The notes beneath the pieces were generated by a model. That model saw only the letters and a program-made list of their open reading frames with translations, searched no databases and had not been told where the DNA came from. From NCBI GenBank assembly GCA_947448205.1, contig CANFNL010000002.1:1-55459 (forward strand): a stretch of 55,459 nucleotides of DNA. The letters run 5' to 3'. The translations under genes and the position numbers were made by a program. The stretch comes from Bacteriovoracaceae bacterium. Its GTDB lineage: Bacteria; Bdellovibrionota; Bacteriovoracia; Bacteriovoracales; Bacteriovoracaceae. This document shows, one piece after another, positions 8,827 through 16,902 of the stretch (position 1 is its first letter; the number at the start of each line of letters is the position of its first letter).

Positions 8827-9792
8827 ATGGATATTGACTATCAAAAAATCCCTCTAGTATTTAATGTATGCAAGCCAGTGGGGATGTCCTCTTTTGATGT
8901 CGTTCACCATTTTAAAAAAAATCTCAATTTTAATTTTGGTAAAATTGGTCATTTTGGAACTCTTGACCCTTTTGCTGAGGGCGTATTACTCATAGGAATT
9001 CAAGGAGCGCAAAAACTCAATGATTATGTCCATGAGCTTCTCCCTAAAACTTATAGGGCGAAGGGAGTTTTTGGTGGAAAAACCATAACGGGAGATCTTA
9101 CCTCGCCGGTTACAATCACCAAAGATATCGCATTGGAATGGCAAAATAAAACTAAAGAAGAACTAGAGATTTTTTTAGGTAAAAATTTCTTAGGAGAATA
9201 CTGGCAAAGACCACATAGTGTTTCGGCAACAAAGTTTGAAGGAAAGCGACTTTATCAACACGCACTTTCAGGTCGAATCATTGAAAAAGATAAAGTAAAA
9301 AGACAAATATTTGCCTTTGAAATTTTAAATTTTAATTATCCTTACTTAGATTTTGTTGTCAGTGTCTCTTCTGGAACTTATGTACGAAGTCTTTTTGAAG
9401 AAATAGCCTCGCTTTTTAACGGCGTGGGTGCCTTAAGTGAGCTCGAAAGATTGGCCATAGGTGCATTGGGAGTTGATGAGTCTCTTGCTCAAACAGCCTG
9501 GCCTAAAAAAGATGATTTGAGTTTTCCCTTGGCGAAATGGGGAATTCCACTCAATCGTGTCTTAGAATTCAATCATGTCTATATGGGACATAATTTGACT
9601 AAGCGCTATCTCAAAGGTCAGCGTATTCCACTGGCAGATTTAGAAGTTAAGTCCAGTTCACAACTTATTTGTTCGGAGAATTACGTCTGGGTTTTCAATG
9701 AGGACGGCACACTTTTGGGTTTAGGCAAACCTGTGGGAACTTCACTTCATGCAATTTTTAATCTAAAGCTTTCTATTTCACTTTTTTCCTAA
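8827..9792 (+). CDS. truB: tRNA pseudouridine(55) synthase TruB
   Basis: Isomerises U55 in the T-loop of tRNAs. The catalytic Asp lies in HFGTLDPFAEGVLLIG (family GTLDPxAxGVL). Also present are KTYRAKGVFGGKTITGD, QRPHSVSATKFEGKRLY and VSSGTYVRSLFEEIA. At 321 residues it includes a C-terminal PUA-like extension. It is last in the rimP operon; no intrinsic terminator is evident in the 74 bases after it. Confidence 0.95.
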   Translation: MDIDYQKIPLVFNVCKPVGMSSFDVVHHFKKNLNFNFGKIGHFGTLDPFAEGVLLIGIQGAQKLNDYVHELLPKTYRAKGVFGGKTITGDLTSPVTITKDIALEWQNKTKEELEIFLGKNFLGEYWQRPHSVSATKFEGKRLYQHALSGRIIEKDKVKRQIFAFEILNFNYPYLDFVVSVSSGTYVRSLFEEIASLFNGVGALSELERLAIGALGVDESLAQTAWPKKDDLSFPLAKWGIPLNRVLEFNHVYMGHNLTKRYLKGQRIPLADLEVKSSSQLICSENYVWVFNEDGTLLGLGKPVGTSLHAIFNLKLSISLFS

Positions 9793-9866
9793 ACATCTTA
9801 ATTTCTTATGCTAAAATAAAGGACAATATTTGATAATTTGGCTCTTTTTTTTGTTGAGGAGTTTTT

Positions 9867-10715
9867 GTGAATACGACCTTTATTGCCATGGCCGTGGCGA
9901 TGTTGCTGGGAATTGGACTTTTAGTTGGGATAGGGGCTCTAAGTCTATTATCTGGAGCTTTAAATTTTTTATTCGTTAAACCTAAGATTGAAATTCTAAA
10001 AAGTCAGTTTGGAGAAACGGGTTTTGCTTTTAGTTTTTTTTGGGATCAAAATGCAGAACCTGTTCGCTTTGATAGATTAAAGATTCATTTATTCAACCCT
10101 TTCGGAACTCCTGCTCAATTAGAAATAACTCGTGAATTTGATGGTTCTGAAAATGATTTCGCTCGCGATTTAGATCTTGGTAATTTTATGAAAGATATCA
10201 AGAATGCGAAAGGTTTAGAAAATGCGACAATTGAAATTGAAGTTGCCTCTTCAAAAGACTCGGTTACTCATTTAATGACTATGAAGGGATCTGCTTTTAA
10301 GGAAAAACTTGCCAAAGCTTCAGTGTCGGCCTTAGAAGTTAGCGAAAAACTTATAACCCCAAAAGAGAAGCCAAGATTTGAAATTCCAGAAAGAAGTTTT
10401 ATCTCCCCTCCGCTACCAAGATCGGCCAAAGCTTTAAAACTTGCAACGAATCCAGAATTTGCTGGTCAGTTTGCTGGAGCTGGAGCTGGAGCTGAAGCAG
10501 TTGCGGCCGTTGCTAATTTTGCTGTTTCAAAAGTTTGGATCGAGCCTGGTTGCATTGTCTGTGATGCTTGCGAGGGAATTTTTCCTGAAGTTTTCGAAGT
10601 TACCGACTCAACTTGTCTTATAAGAGCTAATGCTCCCTTAAATGATGGTCTAAAAATTTTAGAGGCTGCAGAGGCTTGTCCTGTTGAAGTTATAAAGTTT
10701 ACAAAAGCTAGTTAA
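9867..10715 (+). CDS. membrane-anchored protein with C-terminal [4Fe-4S] ferredoxin domain
   Basis: A GTG start 5 bases after GAGGAG gives 282 residues. Residues about 5-33 form one hydrophobic segment, so the rest is probably anchored to the inner membrane. Residues about 35-210 are an unrecognised domain with an Ala/Gly-rich stretch near 205-220. The last ~60 residues form a small ferredoxin: the Cys residues of GCIVCDACEGIFPEVF (C-x2-C-x2-C) and a later ACPVEVI supply four ligands for a single [4Fe-4S] cluster. Such domains shuttle electrons, but the redox partner is unknown. The gene lies alone between the translation operon and an MCP. Confidence 0.75.
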   Translation: MNTTFIAMAVAMLLGIGLLVGIGALSLLSGALNFLFVKPKIEILKSQFGETGFAFSFFWDQNAEPVRFDRLKIHLFNPFGTPAQLEITREFDGSENDFARDLDLGNFMKDIKNAKGLENATIEIEVASSKDSVTHLMTMKGSAFKEKLAKASVSALEVSEKLITPKEKPRFEIPERSFISPPLPRSAKALKLATNPEFAGQFAGAGAGAEAVAAVANFAVSKVWIEPGCIVCDACEGIFPEVFEVTDSTCLIRANAPLNDGLKILEAAEACPVEVIKFTKAS

Positions 10716-10751
10716 TCTTAAAAACTTTGTATTTCATTAAAATAGAGTATG

Positions 10752-10774
10752 AAGCCTACAATTTATGTAGGCTT
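10752..10774 (+). terminator. perfect stem-loop after the ferredoxin gene
   Basis: AAGCCTACA and TGTAGGCTT form a perfect 9-bp stem with a 5-base loop. The U tract is short (TT only), so this is a terminator-like hairpin or transcript-stabilising element, not a canonical intrinsic terminator. Confidence 0.45.
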
Positions 10775-10892
10775 GATAGGTAATTAGCCGAGCTTTTTCA
10801 TCTTCCATCAAGAGTGCAAACTTTAGATATTATTGATTAATTACTAACTTAGTAATACCGATAATATTTATAAAAATCCTTAGGAGTTTGCA

Positions 10893-12725
10893 GTGTTATC
10901 TAAATTACATTTAAAATACAGAATTTTTCTCAGCTTCTTCTTTGTCTCTCTCTTTTTACTTTTAGTTGGGGGATTAGGTTACATCAATTTACTAAAAGTG
11001 ATTGAAAGTTATAACCATGTCGCAGACATTAATTTACCCAATTTAGAGAAAATGACTGATATGCGCGAGAGTGTGCGAATTATAAAATCTGAGATAAATT
11101 TTATTTTAGGCTTCTCGAAGGGTCATGAAGAAGATGCAAAAGTTTCTTTATCATTAATAGAAGCACAAATGAAACATTATGAAGTTGCTGACAAAAGCTA
11201 TAACGATATTCCTTTTGTTGAAGGAGAAGCCGAAATTTATAATAAAGTTAATGAGCAATGGAAAATATTTAAAGCAAAAACAGATAATTTACTTGAAGCA
11301 TTTAAAAAATCAGGGCCAACTCAAGCCGTCCTCGAGCAATACTTTAATGGGTATGCTCAATCAGCAGAGCTTTATTTTAAATCTATGGAGGCGCTTATGG
11401 CGTTCCAAAATTCTGAAGCCATTAAATGGGCTAGGCAATCAGATAAAATAGCTGATCGATCAAATGACATTTCGCTTGTGGTAACTTTAGTTGGATTTCT
11501 TATCAGTATTATCATTGCAACATTTATGGCGAAATCTCTGACAAGACACTTAACTTTTGTCATTAGTGAGCTAGATCAATCTACTCCTCAACTTACAGAA
11601 TCAGCTACTACCTTGAGCTCATTGAGTAATCAATTATCATCAAGCTCAAGTGATCAAGCCTCTGCAGTACAAGAAACCGCCTCAAGTCTTGAAGAAATAT
11701 CTGCGATGATTAGAAAAAATACAGATAATGCTAATCATGCTAAATCTTCCACAATTGCCAGTCTTCAGTCTGTGAAAAATGGCCAAAAATCAGTTTCGAA
11801 TATGCTATTAGCAATGGATGAAATTAATCAGAATAATGACTCTTTTAATGAATTTATGGAAAAAAATAATAACGAATTAAAGGAAATGGTAAGAGTAATC
11901 ACTAATATTTCTGAGAAGACCAAAGTTATTAACGATATTGTATTTCAAACAAAACTTCTCTCCTTCAACGCTTCAGTAGAAGCAGCTAGAGCTGGAGAGC
12001 AAGGAAAAGGATTTGCTGTTGTGGCCGAAGAAGTTGGAAATTTAGCCACTATGAGTGGTAATGCTGCCACTGAGATAAAGGGATTATTAGAAGAGAGTAT
12101 TGTTAAGGTGAACGAAATAGTATCTTTGACTAAAGCTCAAGTTGAAAAACTTTTTAATGATGGTAAAGAAAAAATTCAAACTGGGGTTGCAAAGGCAAAA
12201 GAGTGCGATTTTGCCTTAACAGAGATTAGCAATTCTGTTTCGACTGTTGAGTCATTAGTTTCTGAAGTGGCCCTTGCATCTACTGAACAGTCTGTTGGAA
12301 TTGATGAGGTTAATAAAGCAATGGGACAAATTGATGAAGTGATGAATCAAAACGCAATTGGTTCTAAAAGTGTTTCGAGTAGTGCCAATCAAGTGATGAA
12401 TTTATCTAATATAATAAAAATGAATTCTGAAAAGTTATTAGTTTTACTCAATGGAAGAGCGAAGTCTCAAGCGATAAAATCAAGACAGCTTAGTGATAAA
12501 AAGAAAGTAATCATTCAAGAAGAAAAGGCAAAAGAAAAAATTTTGCCAAATAAATTAGATTCATCCAAAGTTATTACAAATTCCAAGCTTAAGTCAGATA
12601 ATAAAGTAAATACTTTTATTGCCCCATCTTCATTGCCAATGTCTCCTATGGCCATAAATGCCAAGAGAAAACATTCAGATATTCAACTTCCTAGTGCAGA
12701 TGACTCTCGTTTTGAGGATGTATAA
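10893..12725 (+). CDS. methyl-accepting chemotaxis protein
   Basis: A GTG start 6 bases after TAGGAG gives a 610-residue transmembrane chemoreceptor. TM1 is about residues 10-32 and TM2 about 193-215. The ~160 residues between look like a four-helix-bundle sensor. The cytoplasmic signalling hairpin tip is conserved ([23 protein letters not shown]), so coupling to CheW/CheA is expected. A standard HAMP domain is not recognisable after TM2: the chain goes almost directly into the Ser/Glu-rich methylation coiled coil. A ~90-residue basic, proline-containing tail follows. No che genes are nearby, so this is a stand-alone receptor whose ligand cannot be predicted. Confidence 0.92.
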   Translation: MLSKLHLKYRIFLSFFFVSLFLLLVGGLGYINLLKVIESYNHVADINLPNLEKMTDMRESVRIIKSEINFILGFSKGHEEDAKVSLSLIEAQMKHYEVADKSYNDIPFVEGEAEIYNKVNEQWKIFKAKTDNLLEAFKKSGPTQAVLEQYFNGYAQSAELYFKSMEALMAFQNSEAIKWARQSDKIADRSNDISLVVTLVGFLISIIIATFMAKSLTRHLTFVISELDQSTPQLTESATTLSSLSNQLSSSSSDQASAVQETASSLEEISAMIRKNTDNANHAKSSTIASLQSVKNGQKSVSNMLLAMDEINQNNDSFNEFMEKNNNELKEMVRVITNISEKTKVINDIVFQTKLLSFNASVEAARAGEQGKGFAVVAEEVGNLATMSGNAATEIKGLLEESIVKVNEIVSLTKAQVEKLFNDGKEKIQTGVAKAKECDFALTEISNSVSTVESLVSEVALASTEQSVGIDEVNKAMGQIDEVMNQNAIGSKSVSSSANQVMNLSNIIKMNSEKLLVLLNGRAKSQAIKSRQLSDKKKVIIQEEKAKEKILPNKLDSSKVITNSKLKSDNKVNTFIAPSSLPMSPMAINAKRKHSDIQLPSADDSRFEDV

Positions 12726-12734
12726 TTAGATAAT

Positions 12735-13421
12735 TTAGTTTTTAAATGATTCTATCAGGCCTGAGGTAAAGAGTTTTTTAAAAGCTACTTCATTTTCCTT
12801 CCAAATCGAATCGAGGGTTATTGACTCCGTTAGTACAGGACATTCGAACGTTAAAACCGGAGAGTTTAAAACTTGAGGGCCATATTCTCCCAAAGAGCCA
12901 GGAGTGGGATGAGTCAGAAAATCGGCTTCAATTGGATAGTTATTAAAGCTAGCCAAAAATTCGGCCACTTCTTTACAAGCACCATTATAATTAATTACTG
13001 GGTACCATGAGTGAAAACTTAAAATAAATCGCGGTGGATATTTTCCAAATAAAGAGACGAGGTATTGATTTTCCGGTTCAGATAATGGCTTTACTCCAGG
13101 AAAATACTTAGCTTCTCGCGCCTGTGATGACCATTGTTTTGATGGTAGATTGCGGTTTAAGTCTACTCCATTTCCATTAACTCTAGATTTAAGATTGAAT
13201 CCATCGACATTAACAATTGGAACAATAATCATAGGAAGTTCGACTTCATTTGTTGAAGAGAGCCACTCAAAAATTTTTTGGGCCAGGTAAGCCCCTTCAA
13301 CTTCATCTCCATGCACACCTCCTAAAATGTAATTATATTTTGGTGCATTTAGTTCAGATTTATAAGCACGAATGATATGATTTTTTACACTTGAACCAGA
13401 TGTGAGTTCTACAAATTTCAT
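12735..13421 (-). CDS. M14-family zinc peptidase, murein peptide amidase-like
   Basis: Probable zinc carboxypeptidase of 228 residues. The zinc-site motif HGDEVEG (H-x2-E) follows ILGGV near residue 37, the third ligand His is in LSFHSW, the substrate-binding NGVDLNRNLP is clear, and the catalytic Glu is in LTFECP. This pattern resembles MpaA and other peptidases acting on murein peptides, and is also found in the succinylglutamate desuccinylase group. No signal peptide is visible, so a cytoplasmic role in recycling is likely. The ATG follows AAGGA by 6 bases. The gene is convergent with the MCP and 18 bases downstream of the pterin enzyme gene. Confidence 0.78.
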   Translation of the reverse strand: MKFVELTSGSSVKNHIIRAYKSELNAPKYNYILGGVHGDEVEGAYLAQKIFEWLSSTNEVELPMIIVPIVNVDGFNLKSRVNGNGVDLNRNLPSKQWSSQAREAKYFPGVKPLSEPENQYLVSLFGKYPPRFILSFHSWYPVINYNGACKEVAEFLASFNNYPIEADFLTHPTPGSLGEYGPQVLNSPVLTFECPVLTESITLDSIWKENEVAFKKLFTSGLIESFKN

Positions 13422-13439
13422 TTTTATTTCCTTAGAAAA

Positions 13440-13934
13440 TTATTCTTGTGTTAAGACAAATATAGCTGATTGACCGATAGTCTCTTCAACTTCAACTTCC
13501 AACTCTTTGAACTCGAAGTTGAAACGGGACTTAACAAGATCTCTTATTTGATAGGCCATATAGGCTGCAATTCTCTCTACTGATGTATTTTCAATGGGAA
13601 GCACTAGAACATCAGTTTGGGGAATACTAAAAAAACTTTCATCCTGAGTTGTGAAAAGATAATTTTTTTCGATCTCTTGAATTTTTAAATGTGGATTATT
13701 TTTTGGAATAAGTAATTTGTGATCAAGAGAGTCGCAAATTTCCCTTACAATGGGTTTTATATCTAAAAAATCAAAAACCATATCATCATCTAGATCTAGA
13801 GCGTTTCCTTTTACTTGAAGGCGGTAATTATGCCCATGTAAGGGTTCGCGCGTGCCGTCTTTAAAAAGCATAAAATGCGAAGATGCAAAATTAAAATATT
13901 GTTTGTAAACGCGAATAGAGTAGGCTTTCTTCAT
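13440..13934 (-). CDS. 6-pyruvoyl-tetrahydropterin synthase family protein, PTPS-III-like
   Basis: Pterin-pathway enzyme of the QueD/PTPS fold, 164 residues from the ATG (a TTG two codons upstream is possible). Zinc ligands are the His of ASSHF and the two His of LHGHNY. Downstream are DFLDIKPIV and SLDHKLL (catalytic Asp-His), and ENTSVERIA. The Cys that starts C-x3-HGH in QueD is Arg here; instead Glu lies three residues before HGH (REPLHGH). That is the PTPS-III pattern, whose members make 6-hydroxymethyl-dihydropterin and can replace FolB in folate synthesis. The role is therefore more likely folate than queuosine. It is divergent from rnhA. Confidence 0.82.
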   Translation of the reverse strand: MKKAYSIRVYKQYFNFASSHFMLFKDGTREPLHGHNYRLQVKGNALDLDDDMVFDFLDIKPIVREICDSLDHKLLIPKNNPHLKIQEIEKNYLFTTQDESFFSIPQTDVLVLPIENTSVERIAAYMAYQIRDLVKSRFNFEFKELEVEVEETIGQSAIFVLTQE

Positions 13935-13992
13935 GCACAAAGTTCTAACATAAGTGCTTTAAAAAGAACAATGATTCCGCTAGTATTTGCAT

Positions 13993-14652
13993 ATGAGAAA
14001 ATCAGAATATCAAAAAATTATTAAAAAATTACGCGCTCTTTTTCCAGATGATCAAACTGCGCTTGCTGCTCTAGATCTCCTTAGTACAAAAGGAGATTCT
14101 TTGCCAGAGTCCGAATCTAGCTCTATTGAACTGCAAAATGATCATTTCCCTCTGCCAGATGAAATGATTGGAAAAAAAGCAGGTTTTGCTGTTTTCGCCG
14201 ATGGTGCTTGTAGGGGAAATCCAGGGCCTGGAGCCTGGGCCACAATGATACAGGACCATAACGCTGAAATCATCCTAAAGTCCTCGGGGGTTGATGTACC
14301 AACGACCAATAATAAGATGGAACTTGAAGGTGTTATTCGAGGTCTTAAGGGCTTAATTGAAAAATGGGTTGAAGAAGGAATATCAGATCGCGAGAGTCCG
14401 GTATTTATTTATAGTGATTCGAAATATGTAGTAGAAGGAATCGAAAAATGGGTTCCTGGTTGGAAAGGACGCGGTTGGAAGAAAGCCGACAATAAAGAAC
14501 CTGAGAATTTACTCTTATGGAAAGAGTTAGATCAATTGCGACAAAATTTTAATACCATTTCCTTTTTATGGGTCAAGGGACATGCCGGCCATCCTCAAAA
14601 TGAACTATGTGACAGGATGGCAAATCTAGCATTAGATGAAGCGGGTTTTTGA
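13993..14652 (+). CDS. rnhA: ribonuclease HI with N-terminal extension
   Basis: Cleaves RNA in RNA-DNA hybrids. The RNase H fold occupies about residues 60-219: FADGACRGNPGPGAW (first Asp), NNKMELEG (Glu), YSDSKYVVEGI (Asp) and HAGHPQNELCDRMAN (His and last Asp), so all four catalytic acids are present. The W-rich handle region (WVPGWKGRGWKK) marks the bacterial HI type. The ~60 residues before the catalytic domain are an extra helical segment of unknown role, not the usual hybrid-binding domain as far as can be seen. ATG at 13993 is preferred over a TTG two codons earlier. Confidence 0.93.
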   Translation: MRKSEYQKIIKKLRALFPDDQTALAALDLLSTKGDSLPESESSSIELQNDHFPLPDEMIGKKAGFAVFADGACRGNPGPGAWATMIQDHNAEIILKSSGVDVPTTNNKMELEGVIRGLKGLIEKWVEEGISDRESPVFIYSDSKYVVEGIEKWVPGWKGRGWKKADNKEPENLLLWKELDQLRQNFNTISFLWVKGHAGHPQNELCDRMANLALDEAGF

Positions 14653-14783
14653 GATCCATTTTTGAAATGATTTGCTAAAATCGTTCTCATATTAGAATTG
14701 CTAACTTGATCTTTCTAATCTTCGGCATTAACGTATTAGATATATAATTTTTTCACCATAAACTTACAAAGGAATGCAAAGGT

Positions 14784-15500
14784 ATGAAAAAGAATGTTTT
14801 AACAAGTTTGGTTGTTTTTTCATTAGTAGGCTTGACGGCAGTTAGCTGCTCAAAGAATAAAGATCCAAAAACCGAAGAAGAAAAAACTTTTTATTCAATC
14901 GGTACAATGTTTGGTTCTCGCCTTAGTCAACTTCAAATGACAGACGCAGAAATCGACTCGCTAGCTAGTGGGTTGAGAGACTCAGCTAAAGGTGAAAAGC
15001 AAAAGGTTGATCCTATGGCTTACCAACAAAAAATTCAAGATATGTTTAAATCGCGTATGGAAAAACAATCTGTGGACGTTAAGAAAAAAGGAGCTGAATT
15101 CCTTGATAAGTTCATTAAAGATGGTGGTACTAAAACTGCTTCTGGTTTAGCATACAAGCATATTGTTGTTGGAACTGGTGCAACTCCAAAAGAAACTGAT
15201 GTGGTAAAGGTTCACTACCACGGTACTTTAACTGATGGGACAGTATTTGATTCATCTGTTGAAAGAGGAAAAGAGGTTTCTTTCCCATTAAATAGAGTTA
15301 TCAAAGGATGGACTGAAGGTGTGCAGTTGATGAAAGTTGGTGGCAAGACTAAATTTGTTATCCCTTCTGATCTGGCTTATGGCGATGCAGGTGCACCTCC
15401 AAAAATACGCGGTGGAGAGACTTTAGTGTTTGAAGTTCAACTTTTAGGAATTGAAGCAGCTCCAGCGGCTTCAGCTCAAGCTCCAGCTCACAAAAAATAG
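14784..15500 (+). CDS. FKBP-type peptidyl-prolyl isomerase lipoprotein (FkpA/Mip-like)
   Basis: Exported proline isomerase of 238 residues. It has a lipoprotein signal peptide with lipobox AVSC at Cys 22, an N-terminal dimerisation helix region (about 30-110, FYSIGTMFGSRLSQL typical of FkpA/Mip) and a C-terminal FKBP domain with VKVHYHGTLTDGTVFDSS, VIKGWTEGVQLMKVGGK and AYGDAG. An Ala/Pro tail ends the protein. It probably folds envelope proteins in the periplasm. The gene is monocistronic, with a strong terminator directly after it. The -10-like TATAAT at 14743 has no good -35. Confidence 0.93.
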   Translation: MKKNVLTSLVVFSLVGLTAVSCSKNKDPKTEEEKTFYSIGTMFGSRLSQLQMTDAEIDSLASGLRDSAKGEKQKVDPMAYQQKIQDMFKSRMEKQSVDVKKKGAEFLDKFIKDGGTKTASGLAYKHIVVGTGATPKETDVVKVHYHGTLTDGTVFDSSVERGKEVSFPLNRVIKGWTEGVQLMKVGGKTKFVIPSDLAYGDAGAPPKIRGGETLVFEVQLLGIEAAPAASAQAPAHKK

Positions 15501-15520
15501 TTTTTAAAGATTAAAAAATA

Positions 15521-15553
15521 AATAACCCAAGGCTTTTGCCTTGGGTTATTTTT
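15521..15553 (+). terminator. intrinsic terminator after the FKBP gene
   Basis: A perfect 13-bp stem (AATAACCCAAGGC with GCCTTGGGTTATT) closes a TTTT loop and is followed by more T. It begins 21 bases after the FKBP stop codon. This is the strongest intrinsic terminator in the window. Confidence 0.93.
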
Positions 15554-15651
15554 CTTCATTGAATCCATTGCCTGGTTATATTCAAAAAACTCAAGAATTG
15601 AGGTTTGAAATAGTCTGTGAAGAAGCTTCAAATTATGATATTATTTCTGAC

Positions 15652-16290
15652 ATGAAAAAATTAATTTTATTTTTAATTTTAATTTTAATTATCTTTTTAT
15701 CCACTAAAGGCTATCCCCAAACAAATCGTAATGGCAGTGGAGGCATGGATCGTCAAATTCAAGAAATCTTAAAGGCCCGGGAGGAAATGATTAAGTCGCT
15801 GATGAATGATTCAGCTTTTGATAATTTTGATTCGCATTTTGAAGACATGATAAGAAAATTCCAGCAAGATAGTTTTGGTGGAATGCCGGGAATGGACGAA
15901 GCAATGGCCATTGGTGAATACGATTGGCGAGAGACAGATACCCATCAAATATTTGTGTTAAAAGTAAAACAGCTAAAAAATAAACCGCTTGATATAAAAA
16001 TTGAAAAAGGGCTAATTAAATTAAAAGGTGATGTCGAATCAGTTTCTGAAGATTCATCAAATAAAGTAAAGAGTACTTCCAAAGTTCATTTTGAGCGACA
16101 ATTCTCAATTCCTGAAGGGCTCGATCAAAGCAATCCTCAATTCGAAAATATCGACGGTGAACTCTTAATAAAATTTAAAAAACTCACAAATTCAAAAAGC
16201 CAATCAAAGCCCCCTATAAGGGCACTCCCTAAAAAGCAGCAAGATCAGCGACTTCCCTTAGGTCGAGAATCAGATGATTTAACAATTTAA
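15652..16290 (+). CDS. exported Hsp20/alpha-crystallin-like protein
   Basis: A 212-residue protein with an N-terminal hydrophobic signal (MKKLILFLILILIIF) and a probable cleavage after GYPQ. Residues about 85-175 resemble an alpha-crystallin domain: FVLKVKQLKNKPLDIKIEKGLIKLKG, then HFERQFSIPEGLD and DGELLIKFKK (compare the Hsp20 patterns RxFxLP and DGVLxIxxPK). Small heat-shock proteins are normally cytosolic, so a secreted version is unusual. The C-terminus is basic and Pro/Gln-rich. ATG at 15652 is chosen because it starts the signal peptide and clears the upstream terminator; no strong Shine-Dalgarno is visible. Confidence 0.7.
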   Translation: MKKLILFLILILIIFLSTKGYPQTNRNGSGGMDRQIQEILKAREEMIKSLMNDSAFDNFDSHFEDMIRKFQQDSFGGMPGMDEAMAIGEYDWRETDTHQIFVLKVKQLKNKPLDIKIEKGLIKLKGDVESVSEDSSNKVKSTSKVHFERQFSIPEGLDQSNPQFENIDGELLIKFKKLTNSKSQSKPPIRALPKKQQDQRLPLGRESDDLTI

Positions 16291-16372
16291 AATCCGATTA
16301 AAGTTTTTTAGTCAAATACCGAAAGATTCAATAAGGACAAATATATTTTGGCCAAGTTATTGAGAGGTATTT

Positions 16373-16897
16373 ATTAAATTTCAAGTAGTGACATTATTTA
16401 TATTTGCTTTCAACTTCAGCGCCATGGCACTTGAGGAGAGTTATAATAAAGACAAAACTCTGGATATTCCATACCGTGAGCAAGCAGTTATTATTAGTAA
16501 AGATGGCTTTTATCCTAATCGGCTGATTGTTTTCAAAGGGGAAAAGGTCAGATTTTTTGTTACGGCGGTGGGAGTTGAGAGTGCTTGTTTTAATATTCCC
16601 GATAAAAATGTTTACGCCACTGCAACTCCTCAAAAGATTGTGGAGAGTGAAGCTTTTTTTGATAAGGTTGGAGTTTTTCAATTTAATTGTCCCAATAATA
16701 CCTATACTGGAAGAGTTATGGTTTTAGAGAAAGCCTCCGATAAAGAAGAGAGTGCTAGACGTGGATTGGCCTCGGATGCAGTAAAGATTTGGAAACCCAA
16801 AGAAACTCCAAGCGAGTGGGTTCAAATCAAGCGAGAGGAGCTTAAAAATCTAAAAGGCATGGGTGATGTTATGGATTTAGATAATAAGGAAGATTAA
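16373..16897 (+). CDS. exported cupredoxin-like protein, probable ATT start
   Basis: A 174-residue protein if started at ATT 16373. That start lies 5 bases after GAGAGG and gives a proper signal peptide (MKFQVVTLFIFAFNFSAMA). The alternative GTG at 16388 has no ribosome binding site and loses the positive N-region. The body (about 30-130) is a cupredoxin-type beta-sandwich: GFYPNRLIVFKGEKVRFFV and VGVFQFNCPNNTYTGRVMVL. Cys and Met ligand-like residues remain, but the usual copper-binding His residues are missing, so copper binding is doubtful. The stop is 5 bases before the CpaF gene, so the two form an operon. Confidence 0.68.
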   Translation: MKFQVVTLFIFAFNFSAMALEESYNKDKTLDIPYREQAVIISKDGFYPNRLIVFKGEKVRFFVTAVGVESACFNIPDKNVYATATPQKIVESEAFFDKVGVFQFNCPNNTYTGRVMVLEKASDKEESARRGLASDAVKIWKPKETPSEWVQIKREELKNLKGMGDVMDLDNKED

Positions 16898-16902
16898 AAA
16901 AT

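Noticed and set aside
14743-14748. TATAAT as a full promoter for the FKBP gene
   Set aside because: The -35 position reads CTTCGG, so no complete promoter can be called.
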